This document shows, piece by piece, positions 1 through 11,800 of a stretch of 64,000 nucleotides of DNA. Where the stretch lies: the NCBI GenBank assembly GCA_963662175.1, contig OY759216.1, positions 53,027,087 through 53,091,086 on the forward strand. The letters run 5' to 3'. The notes beneath the pieces are model-generated. The model worked only from the letters and a program-made list of their open reading frames with translations. It was not told the origin of the DNA and ran no database searches. This stretch comes from Aradus depressus. Its lineage: Eukaryota > Arthropoda > Insecta > Hemiptera > Aradidae. The position numbers and the translations under genes were made by a program. Each line of letters opens with the position of its first letter. Positions within the stretch are counted from its first letter, which is position 1.

Positions 1-145
1 TGCCATGAACCTTGATTAATGAAGGCGCGAACGGAGAAGGTCACATGGAAGAAGAGTTGTTTCAGTTCAAAATTGCGCTCCTGTAAAATTTGAAAAACCT
101 GACATATGCCCTTTTTCCAGAAACCCATTCAGTTATTTTTTTTAG

Positions 146-195
<50 letters not shown>

Positions 196-264
196 GAGAT
201 TTCTCCTAAAATTTATTTCTGAACCATAATATTTTTCTGATATTTCTAGCTACTATCCACTTAC
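1..264 (-). other. Sans intron 5 (start only), with an A-tract
   Basis: Intronic after the donor at 264. It contains an uninterrupted run of A at about 151-192. Two possible acceptors on the minus strand (ending near 105 and 79) both read into a TGA in the required phase, so I do not call an exon here. Confidence 0.6.
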
Positions 265-349
265 CAGCATTTGGGTTGTCATAGTTACTGACGTAAATGA
301 TTTGAGCATCTTTTCTGTTTCCACCTGAACTTTTTAGACCACTTTCAAA
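265..349 (-). CDS. Sans: Sans coding exon 5 (conserved short motif)
   Basis: Encodes residues 233-260 and one base of the next codon. The segment DAQIIYVSNYDNPNA aligns with the conserved stretch of USH1G that reads roughly D-V-M-F-V-R...Y-x-N-P-K, a short island of conservation in the central region. The acceptor is a T-rich tract ending in CAG at 352-350 and the donor is GTAAGT at 264-259. The following exon should start in phase 1 and continue the motif with a Trp/Gly-containing stretch; it is not in the 264 bases left in the window. Confidence 0.85.
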
Positions 350-604
350 CTGAAAAAAAAGAAGAAAATAATAAAGAATTTAACGAAGAAAAATAAACCA
401 TCTCTAAACTCTTTTCTCTTTGACCAATTTGGCTGAAAATCAATAGGTGTCTGACTCAGGGACCCTTCAATTTATATATTATGCATAATATACATAATAT
501 AAACGATATTATATTTTTGGCTATACTATTCTCTCATTATTGTTTTTGTTTCTCAAGATATTAAATCACACACGAGCTGTTTCAGTTAATACTTCCAATA
601 ATTA

Positions 605-737
605 GTTATAGTGATTCATGGCCGGGCTTTAACTACGAGGTCATATTGCCTACGGACCATCGCTTAACGTTCACGTCCGAAGGATGGCGTGCTCAAAGTT
701 TTTTCACCTCCCAAATAAAAAATCTCAGGACCTTATA
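605..737 (-). repeat. SINE-1 remnant, internally deleted
   Basis: Minus-strand matches to the 3' end (CCGGGC...) and middle (TCCGAAGGATGGCGTGCTC) of SINE-1; the central part is missing. Confidence 0.6.
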
Positions 738-776
738 CAATGTTATTTTTATTGATTGGATGTAAAAATATTTCAG

Positions 777-813
777 ACACTGATGATGGGAGTACTTCCC
801 GAAACGCTTGTAA
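777..813 (+). ncRNA. Hammerhead-ribozyme-like motif
   Basis: CTGATGA at 780-786, one spacer T, then a 4-bp stem GGGA (788-791) with TCCC (797-800), then GAAAC at 801-805. The three bases before the core (ACA) can pair with TGT after position 808, as stem I would. The base triplet before the expected cleavage point is GCT rather than GUH, so this copy is probably inactive. It is a lone copy without a visible mirror partner. Confidence 0.4.
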
Positions 814-993
814 TTGCCATTTATTTGAAACAAAATATAAAGGGGAGAAGCAATGCTTTAATCTTTTATTATATGTATATTCATTATTTATGTATGTAAC
901 TTGTTTTAATTTTTAACCTCGGTGAAGGAGTTTTTTTTAACTAATAATGACAAGCAACTCTCCCTCACCACTAAGGATGTTTAAAAAGCTAGT

Positions 994-1240
994 GATTGTG
1001 ACTCACGCCCGGGCTTTAACTTCAAGGTCATATCGCCAACTACCAGAGCGCTCTTTCGTAGACATGAGCCCGAATCTACTATAGAGTCTTATATTTTACC
1101 TACCCTAAATTGTTATACACCTAGGCTAGGGGGGTCTTTAACGAGTACCTGACATCGTATAGGCTCAGCATCATTGCTGAACGTCCCATCCGAAGGACGC
1201 CGTGCTCAAGGTTTTTTTCACCTCCCAGATAAAAAACCAA
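994..1240 (-). repeat. SINE-1, 5'-truncated copy
   Basis: Minus-strand copy lacking the tRNA-like head. It ends about 20 bp from the exon 4 donor of Sans. Confidence 0.75.
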
Positions 1241-1261
1241 AAGATGTGCAATAAATGTTAC

Positions 1262-1394
1262 CTTTTCATCAGGGGATTTCATTTTCTTTTCTAAAATTTT
1301 TTTCACACCAGAGACAGGCTTCTTTGACATGGTGCCTCCAACTATCTCAGTGAAACTGGGTCCTTTAACTTCCACAATTGTTTTCCTCATTGTA
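1262..1394 (-). CDS. Sans: Sans coding exon 4 (central region)
   Basis: Completes Ser188 (AG|T) and encodes residues 189-232, ending on a codon boundary. Recognisable stretches are KTIVEVKGPSFTEIVGGT and SGVKKILEKKM. The same region of vertebrate USH1G has a short basic segment here, but identity is low, so the assignment rests on continuous reading frame, an acceptor TTTCTAG ending at 1395 and a donor GTAACA at 1261-1256. A truncated SINE-1 copy lies about 20 bp downstream of the donor. Confidence 0.82.
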
Positions 1395-3680
1395 CTAGAA
1401 AAAACAAAAAAAAAAAAAATTAAATTGGTAGATATCAAATGCATAATACAAACAGAAATGAGGCTGTCATCAAAGTTAGCTGTTAGTTAGCCTCGTTTTA
1501 TCGAAAGTGAGTTATTCACTTGGTTGCATTCTAAATTAAAATTTGCATAGAATGGTACGATTATTTCAATCTAGAGCCTCCGACAACAGGTTGAAAAAGA
1601 TGTTTAAAAATATTATATATTTTGATAAGTGTGATTATCAGGTTACACATTGAAGGGTTCCGTAGGAGAAAATTACCATGATGTATTAAAATAATAGACA
1701 TTTTATTATTTATAAAATGTTCTGAAATATAGTTTCTGCGTTCAACACAGGAATATTGATCGCATAGCAAAAGAAAGCGTTAAAAAAACATTTTGAAGAG
1801 GTTATGACTGTATAATTCCTGACTCCGCCACTACAGTTCTTTAGTTGTAAAATCACAAAACAAATGTAGTTATTTCATCAATATTTTCATAATACTTATC
1901 ACAAAACCACTAAAACAATGTATGGGCTTATGCATCTCGAATTAGTTCGTTAAATACGTTACCATCATAATAATGGTCATCAATTCAGGCAGTCTGCGTA
2001 GTGACTAGGCAAAAATCGAAACTTCTAGGCCGGAGGCACTAAAAACACCGACTTCTGCTGACTTCTTGTGAAATATGTGGTGGGCTGGTGTTTTACACCT
2101 AGAGACCTGAACATCCAGTGCTCTCATCCCTTCCCTGGAAGCGCTGGGCTTCCCGCATATTTTATTACCTGTATGTTTATACTACCTAAACCTGGTCCAA
2201 TCTTCTAAAATCCTCCTCTGTGATTACCTCTCCACCAAAAATGTGGAATCTCGTTCGCGCGTATCCCGAGTATATGTCCAGGAAGTGTGCCGCGACTTTT
2301 TGTGAAATGGACCCAATGATTTTATACCCATGACAGAAGAACCTCTCGATAGACTTCACTAAGTCAACATTTTATTTATGATATGATATATGATTTCTTC
2401 TTGTCAAATGTATGAGAAAGAATACAATTTTGATACTGTCAGCGGTCTTTTTAGTGAAATAGTAAACATTTCCCCGATTAAGAATATTGAAATATCGAGA
2501 CAGTACAGTATTAAAAGCCAGCAGTAATCAATCCTTTTATTGTCTGCGGCTGTTAGTAATTTCGGGTTTTTACTAGTCATTTCGCGCATTGCCCAAATAC
2601 GGCTCTAGACGTTAACTTATATACAAAACAATCTATTATATAAAGTAGAATGTATGTATGTACATAAACTAATAATGTTCGATCAGAATTTTATGAAATT
2701 TGACATGTTAGATTCTTACACATAACCTGAAAATACCATATATATTTCGCTTAATATTTCCTTTCAGCCAAATAATTTTTGTCCAAACTGGTTTTCACTT
2801 TGTCTACCTACTCTTTTATTATGTACAAGGTTTAAGCAATATAGATTCAACTGTTTCCCAGATATCGTGGAGGAAAGGCAAACATCAAACCCTCCTTAAT
2901 AGGAGTTTCGCAGACGATTTACGACGACCCATTATGGAACCCTAGAGACAGTGTTCTCAACAAAGACATTTACCTCCACACTAATGCTCAAAACAGACCT
3001 AACTATCTTCAAAGCAACCAATGTTATCAGTTAATATTGTTTAAGGAAAATCCCGGAATAGTAAAATTGAGTGTTCTGAAAATAAAATTGTTAGTTCATT
3101 GAGTGAAGCAAGCTTCTTAGTTTCTTAGATTTTTAAAATTTTTTTCTTGTCAAACGTACTCAGGAAAATTTTATGGAACTTTTCATTTACATTATTTTAT
3201 TTAATGAAAAAATATATTTGACACATGACCATAAAATGAATCCCCTCCCAAATTAATTTCAAACTGTCATTATTGATTATAAGGTCACTGTCAGGGTTAT
3301 GCTGTACAAATTAAACTAAAAAAAAAAACGCGCTTATGCCATAACTTTCATACGACTTTCTACATGCAGTAATGTCAGTATGAAATGAGGGAGAAATGAA
3401 TTTTAGAGGGAGAAAGGGGGGGAGAGGAGTGACATAAAAAAACAAAAACATGGTGGATGAAAGAAAGTCATGTCATGGTCATAATCAGATTTTTTTTTTT
3501 TCATTAAATGAAAGTAATGGATTAACATAAATAACACAAATTTGTAAACTTATATCTGACAAGAGCATAATCGTTTTACTTGAAGGAGGTTGACAAGTAT
3601 AGACCATTATACCTGTATTCTAAATATGGAACTCTACGAGATAATTATCAAATTTAGGAAATATATATTTAACACAATTT
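1395..3680 (-). other. Sans intron 3, 5' part, no recognised feature
   Basis: AT-rich sequence without a convincing reading frame, RNA gene or repeat I can name. Bases 1980-2330 are less AT-rich but have no open frame of note. Confidence 0.5.
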
Positions 3681-3775
3681 AGGACTCCATAGTAGAGTAG
3701 GGATCATGTTCACCAGAGCGCTCTGGTAGTAGGCGATATGATCTTGTAGTTAAAGCTTGGGCTTGAGTCATAATA
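3680..3775 (+). repeat. SINE-1 3' fragment
   Basis: Matches the last 95 bp of the SINE body (CCAGAGCGCTCTGGTAGTAG and onwards), diverged. Confidence 0.6.
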
Positions 3776-3827
3776 ACTACCTCAAATCCAGATGAATATT
3801 TTGTAAACATCTAAGAAATAGCTCAAG

Positions 3828-4340
3828 AAAAAAAGGCGTCGGTCAATCACCGGCAATGTACTTCCCCAGAATTAATCAATTACCTTTTCGCTCCCCCTTC
3901 ACACCCAGTCGACCGTTTGCACTAATACTCAACAGTTAACTTACATAGGGATTCTAAATTTTATGTGGATATTGGGTTTGTTCAAGTTGAACGCCCCTCT
4001 CTGATCCCCCTTCACTTCTGCCGATTCCGCGGAAAATTAATGAGTGTCGTATTTATGGGGTTCTTTCACATATGAAATTTTGTGTCGATACATTCATTCT
4101 ATCGGCAGTTATTATATTAAGCCTCCCCCCTAATCCCCTCCTTTCCTTTGGTCTATTTGACTGAAAAACAATAAGTGTCGACCTTCTTTCGAGAATTATC
4201 GTGTTCACAGACACACAGGATTTTTTTTCATATTTGGAATTTAGAGGCCGGAAAACATGAAATTCCGGTGAAAACTCCGCATCGAATTTCTGACCGATTA
4301 CATAACTTTTCCTATACTTCGTATAGCAGAGGAGGTAACA
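3828..4340 (+). repeat. Rep-A copy (HINE-like repeat family)
   Basis: Near-complete plus-oriented copy. It starts with the hairpin region CGGTCAATCACCGG, then the AATGTACTTCCCCAG motif, then two central repeat units each with a C-rich tract and a CGATACATTCATT-like stretch. It ends with ATTACATAACTTTTCCTATA. Confidence 0.65.
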
Positions 4341-5268
4341 AAGAACTTGAATAACATTTATATTGTCTAATTCCACAACAATACAAATCTAATTATTTTC
4401 CAAACTATCAATAATTTATCTAGGACAGCGTTTCCCAACCTGTGGTACGCGAATTGCTGGTTGGTGGTACGCAAAAAATAATCAATAATGGCGGACATAA
4501 AAAATAAAAATAAAATTTCAAAAAAGTATGTTCTTCGAAAGAAGCAAAAGGATCTCATTAAATTTATTTTATAAAAATATTTGATTATGATAAGAAAATA
4601 TATTAATTGTTTTTTTATAATTTTGTGTTTTTATTAAAACCGTACATGGTCACCCTATAAAATTTATAATGCAAAATAAAATAACACCCTCGCAATAACA
4701 AATTTCACGAAATACAATCATTTTTACGAAGTGGTACAATTTAGCATGATGTACTACCAAGTGGTACGCGATCCAAAAAAAGGTTGGGAAACGCTGATCT
4801 AAGAGGTAAAAAACATGAGGATGCCCTCCTTCATAACGGACGTTAAGCGATGGTCCCGAGTCTATGTGACATAAGGTACTCGTTAAAGACCTTAGCTAAC
4901 TACGTGCTACCTTGGAGCTGAGAAATTGAAATTTTCAACCAGACGGCTTTCGAAAAAATGTATTTCACACAAAAATGATTTTCAGTTTTCTTGACAATTT
5001 TAATTTGAATAGATGTTTGATTAGATCACTAATTTATAAAAGGACTCAGATAAAATGCAGTTAGGCCCTTAAGTCCCCATTTTCATCAATGTCTAAGTCT
5101 AGTCAATACAAACATACAGTTATACATAAGACATCATCAAGAAAATGGTCAAATCGTGTCAGGGGACCTTAAGTATGTAATTAAGCTTATTATTCTTTCC
5201 GGTTATCGCATGTAATCAACTTCAGGTAGGTTACGCCTGGTAACCTGCTAGTTATAAATGATTTATAC
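4341..5268 (-). other. Sans intron 3, 3' part
   Basis: Holds the SINE-1 fragment above and a pair of inverted short segments (GCGTTTCCCAACCTGTGGTA at 4430-4449 and its near reverse complement at 4776-4796). These resemble the ends of a hAT-type MITE, though I could not define them further. The polypyrimidine tract for exon 3 lies in the adjoining intron 2, not here. Confidence 0.35.
4845..4905 (+). repeat. SINE-1 middle fragment
   Basis: Short match to GGACGTTAAGCGATGGTCCC and the GGTACTCGTTAAAGACC stretch of the family. Confidence 0.5.
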
Positions 5269-5445
5269 CTGATAGGCAGGGTGGGGATGGGAGTATCGTT
5301 GTCAATCTTCGTGCCTATTTCTTTTTCCACCTTTTTAATTCGTTTTTCCTCTTTATCTCTTTCTTTTTTCATTCTTTCTTCATACTTTTTTCTTCTTCTA
5401 TCAGCATCCTTCAGTGCCTTCTCCTTCTTCGCTTTTACGTCTTTC
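5269..5445 (-). CDS. Sans: Sans coding exon 3 (basic coiled coil)
   Basis: Encodes residues 130-187 after completing Lys129, and ends with two bases of codon 188. The content is almost entirely Lys, Arg, Glu and Asp (KKEKALKDADRRRKKYEER and onwards), a long charged helix followed by TPIPTLPI. It occupies the position of the Arg/Glu-rich segment after the ankyrin repeats in USH1G, which is part of the central region used for partner binding. The acceptor TTATAG ends at 5446 and the donor GTATAA begins at 5268; the donor is weaker than the others. The phase agrees on both sides. Low-complexity sequence alone would be weak evidence; splice phase and position between firm exons make it convincing. 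Confidence 0.85.
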
Positions 5446-5521
5446 CTATAACCAAACAATAAAATATAAATAAAAAATAACTTAATTGTTCATAATTTTT
5501 AAAGGTGGAAAAAACATATTA

Positions 5522-6000
5522 GAAAATAAAAATTCGTCGGTGACGTACTTCCCCAGCACGAATTAATCAATAATGTTTTCGCTCTCCCTTCAAAACCAAT
5601 CGACCGTTTGGGGTAAAAATCAATCGTTGATTATTATATTGACAGTCGACCCCCTCCGCTGATCCTCCCCTTCGCTTCAGCTGATTTCCTCGGAAAATTA
5701 ATAGTTGTCGTCCTTATTGGGTTTCGAATTTAAATATAAAATTTCATGTCGATACAATCGTTATATCGGCAGGTATTGGGGTTTTTGAGTTGAGTCCCCC
5801 TTTCCCTTTGGCGATTTGGTGTTCTCCTTATGGATTTCTGAATACACATACAAAAATTTCGTGTTCACAGATACACACACGGTGGGAGGGAGAGTGGGGG
5901 AGTCGGAAAACATGAAATTCCGGAGAAAACTCAACATCAAATTTCTGACAGATTTCAAAACTGCCTGTATACATCATATATACGGGGAATTAAAAAGTAA
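5522..6000 (+). repeat. Rep-A copy
   Basis: Plus-oriented copy in Sans intron 2 with the GTACTTCCCCAGCACGAATT start, two central units and an end that has lost the usual terminal bases. Confidence 0.65.
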
Positions 6001-6326
6001 AAGTTGCGGAGAGACTAGAAAGATACTGGATAATGGAGTTAGTTTCACTTTGACCTTGTTAATGTTAACATGTACTGGAAGCAAGACAGGTGCCATAAGG
6101 TCTGGAGGGGCATGTGACAAGGATACATGATCGAGATACGAACGTGACCCTCTGGTCCACTACACTAAATATCTTATCGAGTGACGTTACATGTCAGCTT
6201 GTCTATCACCCGGTTAGAAGATCCCACAGAGAAAATTAAAAGGAATCTAGGACCATTGCAACTCTTCTACTTTAATATTTCTTAAAACAGCCATCTAGAG
6301 ATATTACGTTTAATTTTGTCAGCCTG

Positions 6327-6870
6327 GCACAAAAAGTGGACACAAAATCAGTACACATCGTCTTCACCCTTCGTCGAAAATATACCTGCCCACCAGTGTA
6401 CCTTAACAAAAATCCCATCCCTTTAAAAAACTAAGTCCGCTATCTAGGCCTCATACTCGACAAACAACTAACTTGGAATCCTCACACGAGACTGATAAGA
6501 CTAGAAATGAACAGACGTTATAAACTTTTACTAAGACTACTAGACAAAAGATACAAATTACCTTTGAAAACAAAACGACATATACAACGCAGTACTCAAT
6601 ATGGACTTACGGACTTGAACTCTGGGGTTCTGCCAAGGCTTCCAATCTCCAGCACATCCAATCCTTTGAATCCAAAATCCTTCGTAAATTAGCCAAAATT
6701 CCTTATTACATCTCCAACAAAACTCTTCACACTGACCTTAACGTACCTTTTGTCACCGAAGTTGCTAAATCCAAGTATAAAAAATTATTTTCCCTTCTTA
6801 GTTCCCACAATAATCTTCAAGTCCGTGCCCTCCATTCTGCCATACTTCCCCAACAACCCCTCTTGTACAA
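6327..6870 (+). pseudogene. Jockey-like LINE reverse transcriptase C-terminal remnant
   Basis: Conceptual translation with one stop and one frameshift gives VRYLGLILDKQLTW at about 6434-6475, then (frame change near 6590) YGLELWGSAKASNLQHIQSF and onwards to about 6870. These are the hallmark post-RT motifs of Jockey-clade elements. The copy is 5'-truncated and contains at least two inactivating changes. It lies in Sans intron 2, antisense to the gene. Confidence 0.75.
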
Positions 6871-6892
6871 GCCTATAAAATCTGGGTCCTGA

Positions 6893-7190
6893 GGAAGATG
6901 TACACCCAATTTATGAGGAGGGTAAGGAGGGGGGACCTGTACAAGAACTTGAACCTGGTGACGGTCGTGAAGCAAGGAAGACTGGGATAGCTGGAGCATC
7001 TGCAGAGAATGGAGCCAGAACGAGACGCCGCGCAGAAGGACAGAGAAGAAAGAAGCACCGCTTACGTTGGCTGGAGGACGACGGGGTGAGAAGGTGGAGG
7101 AGGCCGGCTACTTTCGTAGAAATTTCCAGGATGTAGAAGAATGGTGGAGGACCTTTGCGGAGGCCCAGGTTCTACAAGGAGCGTAGTCTC
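6893..7190 (+). pseudogene. Second LINE C-terminal remnant (RTE/CR1-like thumb region)
   Basis: Directly follows the Jockey-like remnant. One frame reads LVTVVKQGRLG, a stop, then LEHLQRMEPERD; a second frame reads KHRLRWLEDD. These are typical of the end of LINE ORF2 proteins that have a conserved GH-QRM motif. It is broken by stops and frameshifts. Clade assignment is uncertain. Confidence 0.5.
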
Positions 7191-7310
7191 AGGGAAAGTA
7201 AGTACATAACTTCTCTTCTGTAAGTCTAGCTAGGAAAAATAAGTTGTCACTTTCTATATTTAACAGTCTTGGCCTACTGAGTCTCAGATATGAGGATCCA
7301 AGATTTACGG

Positions 7311-7431
7311 TATTAAATGGGAGCATGAGGGAGTTATCTCGGAAGGATTACAGACTGCCCTAAGATATCACATTAAATGGGAGCATGAGGGAGTTATCTC
7401 GGAAGGATTGCAGACTGCCCTAAGATATCAC
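7311..7431. repeat. 60-bp tandem duplication (2 copies)
   Basis: Two adjacent 60-bp units starting at about 7311 and 7371. They are nearly identical and differ mainly at one base (GGATTA versus GGATTG). No coding role is apparent. Confidence 0.8.
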
Positions 7432-8159
7432 TTTAAATACTGACTGATGATGACTTAGAAACAATGTCTTAGAGAACCTTTCTGATGATTTGCTTCTTCT
7501 TATAAGTAACCTGCTATGGAGTGAATGTTTGAATTATCAATGCTGACAATTCTTGAATAAAATTCACGATTCTCTTGCTAAAAGTTTGTATTTGTTGAAT
7601 CCAGTCGATCCAGGATAGCGGCATACAAGTTGAAAACATACACCAACAAATAACCTCCCACATGGTTACAGGTCGAGCAGTGTCGTCCCACAGCTGTTTA
7701 TAGAAATATTAATTACATATTGTTTACATAGCTTTTGTGCAAATTGAATTAATAATAATACGATCTAGTCAGCAAGAGAGAGGAGCGATGTTATGTAGCC
7801 GTGGCCATATTAGGCCCCCCTGATAATTGATGATGCACATACTTGATGTAGTATTAAAGATATAATTTCAAGTTTAAAATTTTTATTTTTAAATTTTATG
7901 TTTTCAATTAGATATAATACAAGTTAAACAAATTCTTTGTTTTTATTTCTTTTAAACTTTTCCTTATATTTCTATTCAGTATTGAGATGTGATAACCATT
8001 CCATCACAGAGCTCCTCAGCTCAATAAGTTGCCATCTGTTTGATCGATATTCCCAGAGAGTCGGTAACTATTTTACATCAGCTGAGGCTCATAGCAACGG
8101 CTGCACGGTAACCACCTGTGTATTGTTCAGGTTTCTAATTTGTTCTATCCCAGCCGTGA
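7432..8159 (-). other. Sans intron 2, no recognised feature
   Basis: AT-rich. No reading frame, RNA or repeat that I can support. Confidence 0.5.
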
Positions 8160-8405
8160 GCCTTTTTTGTCTGGGAGGTGAAAAAACCTTGAGCACACCG
8201 TCCTTCGGATGTGATGTTACAGCTGGTCCCCAGCCTGATAGATACTCGTTAAAGACCCTTAACCTAGTTGAAAAAACCTAGTTAGGCAAACTTTAGGACC
8301 CCCAGAGTAGAGTCGGGCTAATGTCCACAAGAGTGATGAAAGAGCACTCTGGTAGTAGGCGAAATGGCCTCATTGTTAAAGCCCGGGGATGAATAACAAT
8401 AACTA
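8160..8405 (+). repeat. SINE-1, 5'-truncated copy
   Basis: Begins at the CTGGGAGGTGAAA stretch and runs to CCCGGGGATGA; it lacks the tRNA-like head and has a decayed tail. It is about 60 bp from the exon 2 donor. Confidence 0.75.
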
Positions 8406-8467
8406 ACTTTCTAATATGTTCTCAGATTAGTGGCCAACAACGCTAACAACTCAGCGGTCCAACTTAC

Positions 8468-8683
8468 TTGTTGGCGAGGATCTGGGAGGTGGCTGCTTTG
8501 TCCAGAAAGTCGATCACCTCAGGATGAGTGGCCACCTGGAGGGGAGTGTGCAGATCATGATCCAGGGCGAAGAGATTTGCCTCGAATCCGACCAGGAAGG
8601 AGACACAGTTGAGATGACCCCGCGCTGCAGCCAAGTGCAGTGCTGTCTGACCGAAGTGGTAGTTGGCCTTCTCTATGTCACCT
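8468..8683 (-). CDS. Sans: Sans coding exon 2 (ankyrin repeats 2-3)
   Basis: Encodes residues 57-128 and two bases of Lys129. Its first base completes the Gly codon from exon 1, giving the family motif RGGD. Visible motifs are FGQTALHLAAARGHLNCVSF and DHDLHTPLQVA, typical ankyrin helices that follow human USH1G residue for residue over long stretches. The acceptor TTTCAG is at 8689-8684 and the donor GTAAGT at 8467-8462. The third repeat is shorter than in vertebrates: after TPLQVA it goes directly to HPEVIDFLDKAA. A SINE-1 remnant begins about 60 bp downstream of the donor. Confidence 0.93.
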
Positions 8684-8689
8684 CTGAAA

Positions 8690-9545
8690 CAACAAATTAA
8701 AATTAAATTACCTTTTGTTTAATTATTTCCATACTAATATCTTTATTTTTTGTCAGTTATTTACTCATTGTATTAATTTATATTGGTTAATTATTTTTTT
8801 TTTATTGTTATTATTCTTGTCTCTTTTCTATATTTCGTATATTGTTACATGAGAAAGGGACTTACGAAAGACCTGAAATATCGTCGTGAAAAGACGCTTT
8901 CGAAAGAATTATAAAAAATATTTATCATCATTTCACTTATAATTATAAGTGTTATAAGAGTATATTTTATTTTACAACATGTAAAATAATCAATGCTCAT
9001 TACAACGGCCATCTTCATATAACCCTTATCAATGATTATTACGAAAATGATTCTATTGTATAAAAAATGTTATAAAGTCAAAATATTACTAACAATTGTG
9101 TAGTGACATTTTTAATACTTTGAAGAAAGTGTGCAATTAAGTTCTTAACTGATATAAAAAATCTATAATTTATCGAAACTGGAAATATTTTGTCTTCTGC
9201 TTTTATGTTGAAAGTTGCTGTTAGCAAACCATGGAAAAATGGAATAAAAATATTAATTTCAAGGTCACTATTCATATGTTTAAGTTACTTGTACGTGTCA
9301 CCAAAATGGTATAAGTGATTTGCCACTAGAACTCAGCACTGACTAGGATTTCACTTGTACAACTTTTTTCCTGAACACTATCATTTTTGTACCCGATTAC
9401 GAAACATTTTCAAAAATGTCACTTGGACCATTTTGATTCTAACCCCGTCAATTAATAACTGTATCTACTGTATTTATTATTTTTATGCTCATTTATTTTT
9501 TTAGTATTTATTTAGTAATTGTTTACTAATATTCCTATGACTGTC
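8690..9545 (-). other. Start of the 35.7-kb Sans intron 1, no recognised feature
   Basis: Very AT-rich. Short open frames are present but none resembles a known protein. Confidence 0.5.
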
Positions 9546-9547
9546 TA

Positions 9548-9750
9548 CACGTCTAATTTCCACCGGAATTTCATGTTTTCCGACTCCCGGATTCCGAAAA
9601 TGAAATAAATATTTCCTGTAGCTCTGTGTCTTTGTCAAATATTGAGTTTTAGCCCAAACGGTCGATTGGCCTTGGAGGGAGAGCAAACACGTAATTGGTT
9701 TATTCGTGCTGGAAAGTACAAATCCGGTGATTCACCGATGACTTTCTTTA
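9548..9750 (-). repeat. Rep-A fragment
   Basis: Minus-oriented piece joining one end (CCGGAATTTCATGTTTTCCG) to the other (AGTACAAATCCGGTGATTCACC), with the centre deleted. Confidence 0.6.
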
Positions 9751-10610
9751 TTTTTTATTAAACGAGAAAGTGTACCAAATTAAATATTAAATTATAATGA
9801 ACAAGTTTATATCAAAAACAATTTGGAGATCTAAATTTTTTGATTAATGTTAATGATTCAAATAATACACGCATCCTGAATTATGGGCAACAAAATAATG
9901 AAATATTATGCGCGTTAGAATCCCGTCTTAATCTTGATGTCAAGTCGCTATGAAATAGGTAAATCTTCAGATGGTTTGTCATTTTTACGATTCCAATTTC
10001 TAAGGTAAATTGAAGGAAAGTATGGTTGGATGAGTTGACAAACTGCAAGGAGGATGACTGGCCCCGGGGTGAGATATTGCCAGGGTGGGGTGCCTGGGTG
10101 CTCCTGTATCTTACCTTCAGCCTAACAACACTTTCCCCATCTGTTCGATTCTACACGCTCTCATCTTCTCCTTTCTTATAACAAACTGTCCTCCTCGCAC
10201 ATTCAATTTTAGAAGAGACATCGTCTATGTTTACATCGGTTTTGTATTCAACTGAACATATTCAAAATTTACAGACATTATATTATACATATATATATGA
10301 ATAAAAATGATTCAGATCTCAGAATCGTATGAATGATATCCACTATCTGAGGGGTCGGCAACGTTTTTTGCGCTGGTGGGCTGTATATTAAAACAAAATA
10401 AGTGAAATCAACACTTAAGATATGTATAAATTACAAGGAAATTCATATATCGTGTCCAGCCTACTGACTCGGCCAGATCTATATATTTCTACAGCAGATT
10501 AATCTTATTTTTTGCTTAACAAAATGTATGCATATAATGGGGTAAAAAGGGGGGAGGGGGGGGGGGCGCACAAGAGCCCCCCCCCCTCCCCCGACTGGTC
10601 ATAAAACCTA
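9751..10610. other. Intron 1 stretch without a called gene
   Basis: AT-rich. Bases 10020-10200 are more GC-balanced but no frame is convincing. G and C homopolymers lie at 10542-10592. Confidence 0.45.
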
Positions 10611-11025
10611 ACCTAACCTCGACATAAAATTTCATATGTAAATTCAAAACCACATAAAGAACGACACCTATTGATTTACAGCCAAATCGGCTAAAGGAAA
10701 GGGGGGTTCAGGGGGGGGGGGGGGGGGGGGGGGGGTAATTCAAAACGCTAATAACTGCCGATATAATAAATGTGTCGACATGAAGTTTTATATTTACATT
10801 CAAAACCCCATAAGGATGACACCACTTAATTTTCCGCAAAATCGACTGAAGGGAAGAGGGGATTAGCGCAGAGGAGCTCGACACAAAAATCCTAATTTAG
10901 TATGAGGATCCAGAAGGCCCTATGTAAGTGAGCTTCAGCCCAAACGGTCGATTGGTTCTGAAGAGAGAGTGAAAGTTATTGATTCTGGGGAAGTACATTG
11001 CTCACCGAAGACATTTTTGTTTCTT
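10610..11025 (-). repeat. Rep-A copy with a long G-tract
   Basis: Minus-oriented copy. Its C-rich segment (G-rich on this strand) has grown to a run of about 26 G at 10709-10735. The 3' end, as GGGGAAGTACATTGCTCACC, is at about 10989-11010. Confidence 0.7.
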
Positions 11026-11464
11026 AATACCATAGACTTTCCAGAAAACAGACTCCTGTTGACCTGAGTGTCTGCATACAGCATTATCCTGCAAAATTAC
11101 ACTTCCTATCCCATTTGAGGTGGGGCTACTGCTCTAGGTTTTCTCAAATGACAGACTTAAGCCCCCTATTTACCGACACGATACTGTCCTGGAAGGAGAG
11201 AAAGGCAGCAGGTATTTAGCCCAATAAGTTTCTTCATGTTGCCAACCCAGATAGATCTCTTTCTTTTCAATGTAACCGGTCTCAGGGCACGATGTCCCAG
11301 AAACTCAGTAAAAACCACAAGAATCCCAACGGGATTTGTCTAATATTAATGTTTATGAAATGTGTACCAAGTTGTGTTGAATGATTCTCTTTCAGAAGTA
11401 TTGGCAGATACATCCCAGATCTACTTGGTGAACATCCATCTTATCACAAGGATATTATAGGAAA

Positions 11465-11800
11465 AAAAAGTGGTCGGTGTACTCCCCCAGAAGGAATTAA
11501 TCAATTAAGTTGTCGCTCTCCCTCCAAAACTGACTTACACAGGGACTTCTGAATGCTCATACTAAATTTCATGTCCATACATTGGTTACATCGACAGTTA
11601 TTGGAGTTTTTGTGCCAAGCCCCTCGTCTAATCTGCCTCATCCCTTAAAACGGTTCTGCTGAAAATTAATAGGTGTCACCCTTATGGGGTTTCGAATATT
11701 CATTTAAAATTTCATGACGATATATTCATTACTTCGGCAGTTGAGGTTTTTGTGTTAAGCTCCACCTTCCCTTATCATTAAATAAATATCGTCCTTATGT
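11465..11800 (+). repeat. Rep-A copy
   Basis: Plus-oriented. It starts GTCGGTGTACTCCCCCAG and has three central units. Confidence 0.65.

Larger units (their letters stand above)
350..1261 (-). other. Sans intron 4
   Basis: 912-bp intron. It contains two truncated minus-strand SINE-1 copies (605-737 and 994-1240) and one hammerhead-like motif at 777-813. No other coding signal was seen. Confidence 0.75.

Noticed and set aside
1..130. Possible next Sans exon on the minus strand
   Set aside because: Both AG sites there read into TGA in the phase required by exon 5, and the peptide does not resemble the family.
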